27,353 bases of DNA from a virus: positions 1 through 27,353 of IMG/VR virus record IMGVR_UViG_3300025132_000224; one strand, given 5' to 3'. Positions 9,060 to 17,563 of the stretch are shown piece after piece; positions within the stretch are counted from its first letter, which is position 1, and each line of letters opens with the position of its first letter. The position numbers and the translations under genes were made by a program. A model generated the notes under the pieces. That model did not search any database and was not told the DNA's origin. It saw nothing but the letters and a program-made list of their open reading frames with translations.

Positions 9060-10505
9060 CCACTGCCGTGTTTCCTCTCCAAAAACTTTGGTTGCAAGAT
9101 CCACTTTGTCCTGCAAAGCATCTATAATCTTTTCATCAACCGTATCAGGACTCACGATATCAATGTAAGTTACGTTACTTTCTTGTCCTATACGATGCGC
9201 TCTGTCTTCTGACTGCAAACGTATCTCAAGGTCATAACTGTTAGAGTAATAGATAACGGTCTTGGCTTCCGTTAACGTCAACCCAAACCCACCTGTCTTT
9301 GGTTGCCCAACAAAAAAACGAAGAAAGTCTTTGTAGTCTTGGAATCTATCTACAATTTCCTGACGTTTATCTTGAGGGGTATCTCCATAAAAAGTTGCTA
9401 CACTTTGTTCTCCATATTTTTCAGCAATTGCTTTTTTTATTTTCTTAATATCATGCGTCCACGTTGCCCAGATAATAACTTTTCCGTCTACTTCCTCTAA
9501 TATAGATAACAGTTCTTTTAATCTTCCGTTCTCTAGTTCTTTTATTTGACCGTCATCAGGGGGCAAAAACCCACAACATATCTGTTGTAATCTCATTATC
9601 TGCGTTAAAACACTTGTTGTAGTTGCCAATTCTCCGTTGTCTATCTGGGCAAGAGCAAGCGTTTTCATCTGCTCGTAGACTTTCTTTTGGTCCGCGCTCA
9701 ACGGAACATAGCGTTTCTGGTAAAGTTTATCAGGTAAATCCAGACAATCCTCTTTTAAAATCCTAGTACTGTAATCATGTATCTTTGCCTGTAGCTCTTC
9801 CATTCTTCTGTACCCAATAATCTGGTCAAAAGATTTACCGCCAAACGACACACGTTTCATTAAAGCGTAACGGTTACGAAACGCATAGTAACTGTCAAAC
9901 CCAAGGATATTGGGGTCTAAAAACTTGCATTGAGAAAACAAGTCCAAAGGCGACTTAGTTACAGGAGAGCCTGTTAAAATCCTTTTGTATTTTCCGAGCT
10001 CACCCAACTTAATAATAGATTTAGTGCGTTCTGCGTCTTTGTTCTTAATAGTGGTGCTTTCGTCCACAATGATTAAATTATCCGGGTTCTGAGATAAATA
10101 ATATGTACCAACCTCTATCCCCTTACGTGTTGACAATGCTTCGACATTCATCACAAGAACATGCAGTTTCTCGTCCTTTCTTTTGCTTCTGGTCGCTACC
10201 TGATGCATCTGTTCTTTAAATGTTTTGGTAAAATTTGGTTGCCATTTAACAACAAGAGGCTCAATTCTATCCGGCATGTGTTTTGGTATTTCGTTCTTAA
10301 TCCAATTCTCATACACACCTTTAGGGGCCACAATAAGCACTGTGTCTATTTTGCCGCTTTCATATAAATACGACATTGTATCTACGGTAACTTTAGATTT
10401 TCCGGTTCCCATCTCAAGGAAAAACGCATAATGTCTAAGGCTTTTCGAGCGATTAAAGACCCTTTCCTGGTGTCTAAACGGTTGCGTTTTATACTCATAA
10501 TTCAC
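9048..10505 (-). CDS. SNF2-type DEAD-like superfamily 2 helicase/ATPase
   Basis: This is a 485-aa protein if translated from GTG at 10505, which has AAGGAG a few bases upstream. The longer open frame to 10814 runs antisense through the next gene and is rejected. Motifs in order: FRHQ (residues 10-13), Walker A GTGKS (33-37), DEST as the Walker B box (about 150), TGSP (about 183), TGGFGLTLTEA (about 405) and QSEDRAHRIGQ (about 434-444, motif VI). The last is diagnostic for SNF2-like ATPases. It probably remodels or unwinds DNA during replication or recombination. It lies alone on the minus strand, divergent from the replication operon. Confidence 0.93.
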   Translation of the reverse strand: MNYEYKTQPFRHQERVFNRSKSLRHYAFFLEMGTGKSKVTVDTMSYLYESGKIDTVLIVAPKGVYENWIKNEIPKHMPDRIEPLVVKWQPNFTKTFKEQMHQVATRSKRKDEKLHVLVMNVEALSTRKGIEVGTYYLSQNPDNLIIVDESTTIKNKDAERTKSIIKLGELGKYKRILTGSPVTKSPLDLFSQCKFLDPNILGFDSYYAFRNRYALMKRVSFGGKSFDQIIGYRRMEELQAKIHDYSTRILKEDCLDLPDKLYQKRYVPLSADQKKVYEQMKTLALAQIDNGELATTTSVLTQIMRLQQICCGFLPPDDGQIKELENGRLKELLSILEEVDGKVIIWATWTHDIKKIKKAIAEKYGEQSVATFYGDTPQDKRQEIVDRFQDYKDFLRFFVGQPKTGGFGLTLTEAKTVIYYSNSYDLEIRLQSEDRAHRIGQESNVTYIDIVSPDTVDEKIIDALQDKVDLATKVFGEETRQWLQS

Positions 10506-10599
10506 ACATTTTCTCCTTGATTTTAATATAAAATAGTATATATATGATTTACTACTCAAAAACAAGTAGTGAATTTTTAACCAAGAATGAGGAAAAACG
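10506..10599. promoter_or_regulatory. Divergent intergenic control region with inverted repeat
   Basis: This AT-rich gap lies between the helicase start (minus) and the replication operon (plus). A 9-base inverted repeat, TTTACTACT (10548-10556) and AGTAGTGAA (10565-10573), has one G/T mismatch and an 8-base spacer. TTGATT at about 10517 followed by a TATATA-rich stretch gives a possible weak + promoter. The inverted repeat could be an operator serving both directions. None of this is proven. Confidence 0.45.
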
Positions 10600-11166
10600 A
10601 TGGTCGAAGTACCCGATTTTATGAAAGAGGATGCAGATGTCTCTGCACCTAAAATCAAAGAAGAAAATTTAAACTCTATATCTTCCGTTGCTGAACGTAT
10701 TGTTGAAATGCAAGAGAAAATTGAAATGCGTGAAGATATACTTAAGAAAGACAAAGCGGAGCTTCGTGTTCTTACGGATGATCGCCTGCCTGAGTTAATG
10801 AATGAAGCAGGCATGAAAAAGTTTGTAATGAAAAACGGAGCAGAAATTTCTGTTAAGAAGATATATTCTTTCCGTCCAAAAGCAGAAAATAAAAATGACG
10901 CTTTGCGTTATCTTGAAAAAAACGGACATTACGACATTATTAAGAACACTGTCTCAATTGATTTTGGTAAGGGCGAGTATGAGGCAGCCGAAAAATTTAA
11001 GACACTCGCCTTGCAAGAAAACTTGCCTATACAGGAAGATTCTAAGGTTCACCCGATGACGGGAAAAGCTTGGGCTAAAGAACAGATCGAGAAGGGCGTT
11101 AGCCTTCCTGAATTTATGGGTGTAACAGTCATTGACCACGCTACTATCAAAGGAGGTAAACAGTAA
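10600..11166 (+). CDS. Conserved-type phage replication-operon protein, function unknown
   Basis: The protein has 188 aa. Residues about 25-65 form a charged coiled coil (RIVEMQEKIEMREDILKKDK). A compact segment follows around FVMKNGAEISVKKIYSFRP, with a mixed C-terminal half ending in GVTVIDHATIKGGKQ. I do not recognise a named family. The start has GGAAAA upstream. Its stop TAA overlaps the ATG of the SSB-like gene by one base (TAATG), so it heads the replication operon and is likely co-translated with that gene. A role as a DNA-metabolism partner of the SSB-like protein is an inference from order alone. Confidence 0.75.
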   Translation: MVEVPDFMKEDADVSAPKIKEENLNSISSVAERIVEMQEKIEMREDILKKDKAELRVLTDDRLPELMNEAGMKKFVMKNGAEISVKKIYSFRPKAENKNDALRYLEKNGHYDIIKNTVSIDFGKGEYEAAEKFKTLALQENLPIQEDSKVHPMTGKAWAKEQIEKGVSLPEFMGVTVIDHATIKGGKQ

Positions 11167-11939
11167 TGGCGAAACAAGAAGTATCAAAAACGAACACGAA
11201 TAACGAAGTTGCCGTTTTAGACGAAGACATATTTGCACAAGACGCAGGAGCAGGACTTTCTGGCATAACTCAGGACGATGTTGCTTTGCCTTTTATAAAA
11301 ATATGGTCTGGTATGGACGATATCCCTGACGATGCAAAGAAGGGTGATATATACAATTCGGTCACCAATCAAAATTACTCTGGAAAAGAAGGCATTCGCG
11401 TACTGCCTGTATTGTTCCAAAGTAAATATATTCATTGGGCTGCACGCGGCACAGGAACAGGTGCGCCTATTGCTATGTATTCTGCAGGAGATCCAAACAT
11501 ACCAAAATACGAACGTAGTGCGGAAGATAATAAGGACTATGTTGTTGATGGTAACGGAGATTACATAGAAAAAACGGCGCAACATTACGTTGTGGTGTTA
11601 AACGATGATGGCAGTTCTTCGACTGCTTTGATTTCTATGAAATCGACACAACTTAAGAAGTCAAAAAAATGGCTCTCAACGATTTTGTCTCAGACAATGA
11701 AGGATAAAAACGGTGAAAGTTTTGATCCTCCTTCTTATGCTTTTGTGTACAGAATGAAAACCGTTGACGAGGAAAACTCTAAAGGTAAATGGTCTGGATG
11801 GGACATATCTTTAGAAGGCGTTGTGAAAAACGCTGAAGCTTATCAGAAAGCTAGGTTATTTGAAAAGTCGATTGCAGAAGGCGAAGTAACCGTAAAACAT
11901 ACGGAAGAAGGCGCTGAATCACAAGACATACCGTTTTAA
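11166..11939 (+). CDS. Single-stranded DNA-binding-like protein
   Basis: This is a 257-aa protein. Its acidic tail ends in AESQDIPF. A DIPF terminus is the same as the E. coli SSB tip, which recruits partner enzymes. The body has several predicted beta strands (KEGIRVLPVLFQSKYIHWAA, QHYVVVLNDDGS) consistent with an OB-like fold, and a KSKKWLSTIL segment. It sits immediately before primase, helicase and polymerase genes. The tail and context support an SSB role in coating template strands and binding replication partners. Sequence identity to classical SSB is not evident to me. It starts on the TAATG overlap with the preceding gene. Confidence 0.65.
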   Translation: MAKQEVSKTNTNNEVAVLDEDIFAQDAGAGLSGITQDDVALPFIKIWSGMDDIPDDAKKGDIYNSVTNQNYSGKEGIRVLPVLFQSKYIHWAARGTGTGAPIAMYSAGDPNIPKYERSAEDNKDYVVDGNGDYIEKTAQHYVVVLNDDGSSSTALISMKSTQLKKSKKWLSTILSQTMKDKNGESFDPPSYAFVYRMKTVDEENSKGKWSGWDISLEGVVKNAEAYQKARLFEKSIAEGEVTVKHTEEGAESQDIPF

Positions 11940-11952
11940 CTTTTCTGGATGG

Positions 11953-11976
11953 ATCAGGGGTGTAAAAACCCCTGAT
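11953..11976 (+). terminator. Hairpin between SSB-like and primase genes
   Basis: A perfect 8-bp stem ATCAGGGG / CCCCTGAT encloses the loop TGTAAAAA. Only a short, interrupted T-rich stretch follows, so it may attenuate or process the transcript rather than stop it fully. That would set a higher SSB level than primase. Confidence 0.55.
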
Positions 11977-11993
11977 TTATTGATAGGTGATTT

Positions 11994-13535
11994 GTGTCCA
12001 CAGAATCAGATAAATTTAAACATATATTTAGAGGTCTGGAGCTTGCTTACGGAACGTATGCCGTGTCTGGTAATAAGAACGGTAAGCAAACAGGTAAAGC
12101 CTCTATTGTTCGTACTCCACGCACCACGGAGCTTTGGGAAGAGCATCTGTCAGGTAAGGGGTCAGCAATTGGTATTATTCCCATTAACGAGGAGAGTCAA
12201 TGCGTCTGGGGATGCATTGATGTAGATGAATACGTTGGTCTTGACCACAAGGTTTTAGTTGAAAAAATAAGGACTTTAGAGTTACCACTTGTTGTCTGTC
12301 GCAGTAAATCAGGGGGCGCTCACATATTTTTATTTAGCAAGGAGTGGATGTCCGCTAAAGACATGCAGGACACTCTTAAGGATATGGCCTCTGCTTTGGG
12401 GTATAATGGTTCAGAGATTTTTCCTAAACAGGTTTTTTTAAACGTAGAAAAAGGCGACACAGGAAATTTTCTTAATCTTCCTTACTACGATGAAAAGATG
12501 GGACTTCGTTACGTTATTAAAGACGATGGAAGCGGAGGAACCCTGCAGGAGTTTTTTGATTTATACGATCACTACGCAAAAGACCCTGATGAAATTCTTG
12601 CGTTTGAAATTAAAAATGAACCTGACGAAAATTTCAAAGACGTTCCACCGTGTCTCCAGGCACTATTTAAACAAGGGTTTGAAGAGGGCTCACGGAACAA
12701 CGGTCTTTTTAATGTTGGGGTCTACTTAAGAAAAGCATTTCCTAAATCGTGGAGTCAGGAAATATCCAGATACAATGCGAAATATTTTGACCCTCCTTTA
12801 GATTTGAATGAAATGAACGCCGTTGCCAAGCAACTTGAGAAAAAAGATTACACTTATAAATGCAATGACCAACCTATAAAAAGCTTTTGTAACAAGGAGT
12901 TATGCGCGACACGCAAATTTGGGGTTCAATCTCTTGTCACTAACACGGCAATGGGTAATTTGAGAAAGTATAACAGTAACCCACCGCTTTGGTTTTTAGA
13001 TGTTAACTCTCATCCGGTTGAGCTCGATAGTGAGAGCCTTATGGTTCAGGCGAAGTTCCAAAAGTGTTGTCTTGAACAGTTAAATTTTGTTCCTCCTACG
13101 ATTAGCAAACCGCAATGGGAGACTCGATTAAACGGTCTTCTGTCTAATATGTTAGAGACAGAAGGAGCGATAATGGAGGCCTCTGAGGATTCTAATATAG
13201 ATGGACAGTTTTATGAATACCTCGAAGAGTTTGCTCATCATTTGCAGAAAGCAGAAAGTCGTGACGAAATTTATCTTCGCCGTGCGTGGACAGATGAGGA
13301 AAGGTCTTTAACCTATTTTCGTATAAAAGATTTAATGGACCATCTAAAGAAGAACAAATTTTACGATTATAAAAGACATCAGGTAGCCCAAAGGGTTAAA
13401 GACATAGGCGGTATGCCTGTGATGTTAAAAGTTAAAGGTAAGGCGCTTCGCGTGTGGAGTATTCCGGCTAACTTTGAAGAAGATATAAAAATTGATCCTA
13501 AAAAGTTTGATGAGCAAGAAAAGAGTCCGTTTTAA
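11994..13535 (+). CDS. Archaeo-eukaryotic primase (AEP) family DNA primase
   Basis: This is a 513-aa protein starting at GTG 11994 with AGGTGA upstream. AEP catalytic signatures are visible: the metal-binding pair D76 and D78 in CIDVDEY, H110 in SGGAHIFLF, and the third strand NLPYYD near residue 166. A C-terminal helical part contains a cysteine set, Cys-x8-Cys-x4-Cys, in the region KCNDQPIKSFCNKELC, as in primases with a PriCT-type accessory domain. The enzyme would make primers for the PolA gene downstream. No DnaB-type helicase is fused to it. Its TAA overlaps the next ATG by one base, so it is probably co-translated with the UvrD-like helicase. Confidence 0.85.
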   Translation: MSTESDKFKHIFRGLELAYGTYAVSGNKNGKQTGKASIVRTPRTTELWEEHLSGKGSAIGIIPINEESQCVWGCIDVDEYVGLDHKVLVEKIRTLELPLVVCRSKSGGAHIFLFSKEWMSAKDMQDTLKDMASALGYNGSEIFPKQVFLNVEKGDTGNFLNLPYYDEKMGLRYVIKDDGSGGTLQEFFDLYDHYAKDPDEILAFEIKNEPDENFKDVPPCLQALFKQGFEEGSRNNGLFNVGVYLRKAFPKSWSQEISRYNAKYFDPPLDLNEMNAVAKQLEKKDYTYKCNDQPIKSFCNKELCATRKFGVQSLVTNTAMGNLRKYNSNPPLWFLDVNSHPVELDSESLMVQAKFQKCCLEQLNFVPPTISKPQWETRLNGLLSNMLETEGAIMEASEDSNIDGQFYEYLEEFAHHLQKAESRDEIYLRRAWTDEERSLTYFRIKDLMDHLKKNKFYDYKRHQVAQRVKDIGGMPVMLKVKGKALRVWSIPANFEEDIKIDPKKFDEQEKSPF

Positions 13536-15067
13536 TGTTTCGTATATTTGGCCCTCCAGGTACAGGAAAGACAACCACGTTAATAAACAAAGTGTCAGAC
13601 GCTCTTGAAAAAGGAGTTTCTCCCCACAGAATTGCTTTTCTTAGTTTTACGAACAAGGCCTGTGACGAAGCCAGAGAAAGAGCAGGCAGGCGTTTTGGTT
13701 TTAAAAATGCAGAAAAGGATCTTTTCTGGTTTAAAACAATTCATAGTTTTTCAAAGCATTGTATGGACGAAAGAGGGATGCGTTGTCTTGGTGATAAAGA
13801 GATTAAACAATTTGCATCTCAGGTTCGCCTTGTATCTCTTGGAAGCGTAGAGGCAGAGGATGTTGAAGACAGAGGATACATAAGAAACAGTCCGATACTG
13901 TCCCTTATTCACCGCGCACGGGTCAAGAAAGTGCCCTTAAGAACGGAATACAATACATCTACGCGCGGTAATCTGCATTGGCATGAAGTTGAATACGTTT
14001 CAGAAAGTTATGAAAACTTTAAAAAGAGTCAGTCTTTATATGATTTTACCGACATGCTCGAGATGTTCCTGACGGATGCAGTTGCGACTTGTCCAGAGTT
14101 TGATTTAATTTTACTTGACGAGGCACAGGACTTGTCCCCTCTTCAATGGGACATTGCTGCAATTTTAGATAAGAAAACAGAAAGAATGATATGCGCCGGA
14201 GATGACGATCAGGCAATTTTTACATGGGCGGGGGCTTCTCCTCAACATTTTATAAATTTAGATAGCGGAGCAGAAGTTCTTTCTCAATCTTACCGCGTAC
14301 CTGTAGAGCCCCACAAGATTGCTCAGAGAATAATTAAACAGGTATCAAAAGGTAATCGCTTTCCTAAAGAATATTCTTCGACACCTTCTGAAGGAGAAGT
14401 GCATCGCATGTATACTCCTCCTTACGAAAAGATGGGAGAGGGAAAATGGTTAATCCTGTCCCAATGTGCTTTTATGCTGAGAGAAATAGCCGATGAACTA
14501 CGAGTACACGGATTGTTTTTTCAAGACCAATACGGCAATCTTTCTGTAAGTCAGCCTGTTTTACAGGCCATCAAAGGATGGGAGACGCTTAGAAAAGGAG
14601 AACGTGTTGATCTTAAAACGGCACAAAAAATATATAAGTTTATGTCTGGTAACGATGTGCACATAAAACGTGGGAAGAAAACAATACACGGACAATTTGA
14701 TACAGAGACATTTACATACGAAGACCTTAAGGAGCATCACGGTTTGCTCGTAGACAAGGACGTTATATGGAGAGATGCGCTTGATTTAATTAAAGATGAA
14801 CAGGAAACATACATCGTTTCTCTTTTAAAAAAGAAAGAAAAGCTTGGAAGAGAACCTCGTATTATTCTTTCAACTATTCACGGAGCAAAAGGGGCTGAGT
14901 CCGATAACGTGGTTGTCCTGACAGATATTTCTTCTGCCTCAGAACGCGAAACACGGTACAACAAAGATGCCTTGCATCGTTTGTTTTATGTGGCCGTAAC
15001 CCGAACAAAAAACAGTCTTTACATACTTTACCCAAAAGATCCCGATAAATCTTATTTAATTGTATAA
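13535..15067 (+). CDS. UvrD/PcrA-like superfamily 1 DNA helicase
   Basis: This 510-aa protein has a full set of SF1 helicase motifs: GPPGTGKTTT (residues 6-15), FLSFTNKACDEARER (Ia), LDEAQDLSPLQWD (about 192, motif II), GDDDQAIFTWAGA (about 221, motif III), SYRVP (about 251, motif IV), STIHGAKGAESDNVVVL (about 446, motif V) and YVAVTRTK (about 486, motif VI). It is shorter than bacterial UvrD (about 720 aa), as usual for phage versions. It would move along single-stranded DNA 3' to 5' and open the duplex. With no DnaB-type gene in view, it may be the replicative helicase. It overlaps the primase stop by one base. Confidence 0.95.
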   Translation: MFRIFGPPGTGKTTTLINKVSDALEKGVSPHRIAFLSFTNKACDEARERAGRRFGFKNAEKDLFWFKTIHSFSKHCMDERGMRCLGDKEIKQFASQVRLVSLGSVEAEDVEDRGYIRNSPILSLIHRARVKKVPLRTEYNTSTRGNLHWHEVEYVSESYENFKKSQSLYDFTDMLEMFLTDAVATCPEFDLILLDEAQDLSPLQWDIAAILDKKTERMICAGDDDQAIFTWAGASPQHFINLDSGAEVLSQSYRVPVEPHKIAQRIIKQVSKGNRFPKEYSSTPSEGEVHRMYTPPYEKMGEGKWLILSQCAFMLREIADELRVHGLFFQDQYGNLSVSQPVLQAIKGWETLRKGERVDLKTAQKIYKFMSGNDVHIKRGKKTIHGQFDTETFTYEDLKEHHGLLVDKDVIWRDALDLIKDEQETYIVSLLKKKEKLGREPRIILSTIHGAKGAESDNVVVLTDISSASERETRYNKDALHRLFYVAVTRTKNSLYILYPKDPDKSYLIV

Positions 15068-15094
15068 ATATAAAAAGTGTGTTAAGTAGTTGAT

Positions 15095-17011
15095 ATGGAA
15101 CAAGGAATTTTAAATTTGGCCAGAATAGATACGGTAGACTCATGGTCACCTCCTGAAAGCTTCCCCGATCTCAGCAACGCTAAAAAAATAGCAATCGACC
15201 TCGAAACACGCGACCCTGACCTCCGTTCTTCTGGCCCTGGGTGGCCGACAGGGAACGGTGAAGTTGTAGGCGTTGCCGTAGCCACAGATGAGTTTAAAGG
15301 ATACTTCCCTCTCAAGCATATGGGAGGAGGCAATCTGGATGAGCGTTTGGTTAATTTGTGGCTCAAAGATATGTTGGCTCTTCCGTGCGATAAAGTGTTC
15401 CACAATGCTCAGTACGATGTAGGTTGGTTGAGAGCTATGGGGCATAAAGTTGAGGGCCGAATTATTGATACAATGCTCGTTGCAAGTCTTCTTGACGAGA
15501 ACCGTTTTTCTTACAGTCTGAACGCCGTTGCCTTTGATTATCTCGGTAAAACAAAATCAGAAAAGGGTCTTGTTCAAGCCGCAACTGAATTTGGTTTAGA
15601 TGCCAAGTCAGAAATGTGGAAGATGCCGGCTAACTTTGTCGGAGGCTACGCAGAAACGGATGCCGAGTTAACTCTTGATCTTTGGAACACTTTTAAAACT
15701 AAAATAGAAAGAGAAGATTTAACGACTGTTTTTAATTTAGAAACGGAGCTTTTACCGTGTTTAGTTGACATGACAAAGAAAGGTATTCGCGTAGACATAC
15801 AAGGAGCAGAAAGAACACAAAAGATGCTTGAAAAGGAGGAGAAGGCAGTTCTCGATGAGATTAAACGTCTTACAAACTTAGATGTAGCGATATGGTCAGC
15901 GCACAGTATTGAGATTGTGTTTAAAGAGCAACAACTTCCATACCCTAAAACACCAAAAGGAACCCCTTCGTTTACCCGAGAGTTTCTTACTCAGCATACC
16001 CATAAAATACCTAATTTAATTGCTAAAGCGCGAGAATTAAATAAAATTAACGGCACATTTATCAATACCATTCAGAACCATGCCGTAAACGGCCGTATAC
16101 ACTCCCATATTAACCAAGTTAGAGGGGACGCAGTAGGAACCGTTACAGGCAGATTGTCGATGAATAACCCTAATCTACAGCAGATTCCTACCTATGGTAA
16201 AGGAAGCCTTATGTCTGTACGAAATCTGTTTCTTCCTGAAGAAGGAGACACTTGGGCGAGTATTGACTTTAGTCAACAAGAGCCACGGATTCTTGTTCAT
16301 TACGCTAAAGTATATAATGATTGGCAGAAAAACGCGGTTCAACTTGAAGGCGTTGATGAATTTGTTTCTAATTACCAGAACGACCCCAAAACAGACTTTC
16401 ACAGTTTGGTAGCTGAAATGGCCGACATTCCTCGAAAACAAGCCAAGACAATTAACCTTGCCATGATGTATGGTATGGGCGTTAAAAAGCTTTCAGAACA
16501 ACTTGATTTGTCTTTTGAGGAGGCTAAAGACCTTACCGCACAATATCACTCTCGGGTCCCCTTCGTTAAAGGATTGCAACAGGCCCTTATTACACGGCTC
16601 AATAAACAAAAAACAGATGAAGCTTATTTAAGGAGCTTAAGAGGAAGACGGTTAACCTTTGACCAATGGGAGCCTGATACCTTTGAGCTGACAAAAGCTT
16701 ATAGTAAGAGAGAGGCACAGGAGAAGTACGGTGCGACTACACGCCTTAAACGAGCTTACACTTACAAGAGCCTGAACAAGCTTATTCAGGGCTCGGCGGC
16801 TGATATGACTAAACAGGCAATGGTAGACGTTTACAAGGAGGGAATTGTCCCTCTTGTACAGGTGCATGACGAATTGTGTTGCAGTGTTCATTGCAAGGAA
16901 GAAGCGTTGCACATTAAAGATATTATGGAAAAAGCTATTCCCCTTGAAATTCCCTCCCGATGCGACCTTGAAATGGGGGAAAGTTGGGGCCAAGTTGTTG
17001 ACATAATATAA
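15095..17011 (+). CDS. polA: Family A DNA polymerase with 3'-5' exonuclease
   Basis: This is a 638-aa protein. The exonuclease domain shows D35 and E37 (AIDLETRD), FHNAQYD near 104 (Exo II) and YAETDAELT near 188 (Exo III). The polymerase domain has motif A SIDFSQQEPRI with D391, motif B RKQAKTINLAMMYGMG with R447, K451, L455 and Y459, and motif C VQVHDEL with D592. By alignment with E. coli Pol I motif B, L455 sits where E. coli has Phe762. Leu there is a known marine virioplankton type. There is no 5'-nuclease domain. No strong ribosome site was seen; it starts 27 bases after the helicase gene. Confidence 0.96.
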   Translation: MEQGILNLARIDTVDSWSPPESFPDLSNAKKIAIDLETRDPDLRSSGPGWPTGNGEVVGVAVATDEFKGYFPLKHMGGGNLDERLVNLWLKDMLALPCDKVFHNAQYDVGWLRAMGHKVEGRIIDTMLVASLLDENRFSYSLNAVAFDYLGKTKSEKGLVQAATEFGLDAKSEMWKMPANFVGGYAETDAELTLDLWNTFKTKIEREDLTTVFNLETELLPCLVDMTKKGIRVDIQGAERTQKMLEKEEKAVLDEIKRLTNLDVAIWSAHSIEIVFKEQQLPYPKTPKGTPSFTREFLTQHTHKIPNLIAKARELNKINGTFINTIQNHAVNGRIHSHINQVRGDAVGTVTGRLSMNNPNLQQIPTYGKGSLMSVRNLFLPEEGDTWASIDFSQQEPRILVHYAKVYNDWQKNAVQLEGVDEFVSNYQNDPKTDFHSLVAEMADIPRKQAKTINLAMMYGMGVKKLSEQLDLSFEEAKDLTAQYHSRVPFVKGLQQALITRLNKQKTDEAYLRSLRGRRLTFDQWEPDTFELTKAYSKREAQEKYGATTRLKRAYTYKSLNKLIQGSAADMTKQAMVDVYKEGIVPLVQVHDELCCSVHCKEEALHIKDIMEKAIPLEIPSRCDLEMGESWGQVVDII

Positions 17012-17027
17012 TAAATTATCTTATATT
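16998..17027 (+). promoter_or_regulatory. Sigma70-type promoter for the RHH gene, inside the polA end
   Basis: The TTGACA box is at 16998-17003 and a TATATT box at 17022-17027, 18 bases apart, in a very AT-rich stretch. The -35 box lies within the last codons of polA, so the small downstream gene can be expressed independently. Confidence 0.65.
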
Positions 17028-17056
17028 ATATATAAATTTTTATAAAGGATACACCC

Positions 17057-17206
17057 ATGGATTCAAGTAAATATAAATCAGTTGCTTTATCAATTGATAC
17101 TTATAATATTCTTAAAAGGAAAAGTGAGGAAGAAGACAGAACCATTTCTGGAACTATTCGACACTTGCTCAAGAAAACAGAAAACCCCCAGCAGGGGATC
17201 AACTGA
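17057..17206 (+). CDS. Small ribbon-helix-helix (CopG/Arc-like) DNA-binding protein
   Basis: The product is 49 aa. After a short lead, KYKSVALSID forms the predicted beta strand, TYNILKRKSEEED the first helix, and TISGTIRHLLKK the second helix. This is the strand-helix-helix order of CopG/Arc/MetJ-type dimeric repressors. AAAGGA lies upstream of the ATG. The gene has a good promoter within the polA end and a terminator overlapping its stop codon, so it is a single-gene unit. It is a reasonable candidate for binding operators in this phage. RHH assignment rests on pattern, not on an alignment. Confidence 0.65.
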   Translation: MDSSKYKSVALSIDTYNILKRKSEEEDRTISGTIRHLLKKTENPQQGIN

Positions 17207-17215
17207 GGGTTTTCT
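17179..17215. terminator. Bidirectional terminator overlapping the RHH stop codon
   Basis: AGAAAACCC (17179-17187) pairs perfectly with GGGTTTTCT (17207-17215), with a smaller CCCC/GGGG stem inside. The T-run is part of the stem on either strand, so it could end both the + RHH transcript and the convergent minus-strand cluster. Confidence 0.7.
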
Positions 17216-17235
17216 CCGCTACGTCAGCGGTAACT

Positions 17236-17388
17236 TTAAAAGATAAATGCTATAAACACACACAAAATGCAAAACACAAAAGATCCTGCCAAAGCCAGAC
17301 TTAGTAGATTTATTTTTATTGCAAACACAACAGGCGATACGCACAGTACAAACGCCAGAATTTTATTTAAAACAGTTAACGCAGTCAT
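17236..17388 (-). CDS. Small two-helix membrane protein
   Basis: The product is 50 aa if started at the ATG at 17388, which is preceded by AGAAGGAGAATAAA, a strong ribosome site. The longer frame to 17430 lacks one. Two hydrophobic helices are predicted: NKILAFVLCVSPVVFAI and LLSLALAGSFVFCILCVFIA. Only one base separates its start from the stop of the gene before it. Two short helices joined by a tight turn could be a holin or inner-membrane antagonist, but the gene sits far from the endolysin. The function is unknown. Confidence 0.6.
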   Translation of the reverse strand: MTALTVLNKILAFVLCVSPVVFAIKINLLSLALAGSFVFCILCVFIAFIF

Positions 17389-17389
17389 T

Positions 17390-17563
17390 TTATTCTCCTT
17401 CTCTAAAAGTAAAATCAGGTCTTGGGTCAAAACGTCTCAGAAAACTTTTTATTCTTTTTTTAAATCCTTTCTTCTTTTCTTGGTGTTTTTTCTTTGGGTT
17501 TAAATCAATCGCTATTTGTTGTTTCTTCCCTGAAGAGCTCTCCTTGATTGTGATTATGTCCAT
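17390..17563 (-). CDS. Very basic small protein, function unknown
   Basis: The product is 57 aa from the ATG at 17563, chosen because AGGAG stands seven bases upstream. It begins MDIITIKESSSGKKQQIAID and ends in a Lys/Arg-rich tract (KKKHQEKKKGFKKRIKSFLRR) that would bind nucleic acid or acidic proteins. It overlaps the gene before it by 59 bases in another frame, and is followed one base later by a membrane protein gene. No family was recognised. Confidence 0.5.
   Translation of the reverse strand: MDIITIKESSSGKKQQIAIDLNPKKKHQEKKKGFKKRIKSFLRRFDPRPDFTFREGE

Noticed and set aside
9303-10431. Several + strand open frames inside the SNF2 gene
   Set aside because: Low-complexity shadows of the minus-strand gene, without ribosome sites or motifs.
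10506-10814. N-terminal extension of the SNF2 helicase frame
   Set aside because: It runs antisense through the start of the + gene at 10600, has no helicase-like content, and a GTG with AAGGAG stands at 10505.
16175-16993. Open frames on either strand within polA
   Set aside because: They overlap conserved polymerase motifs and show no coding features.
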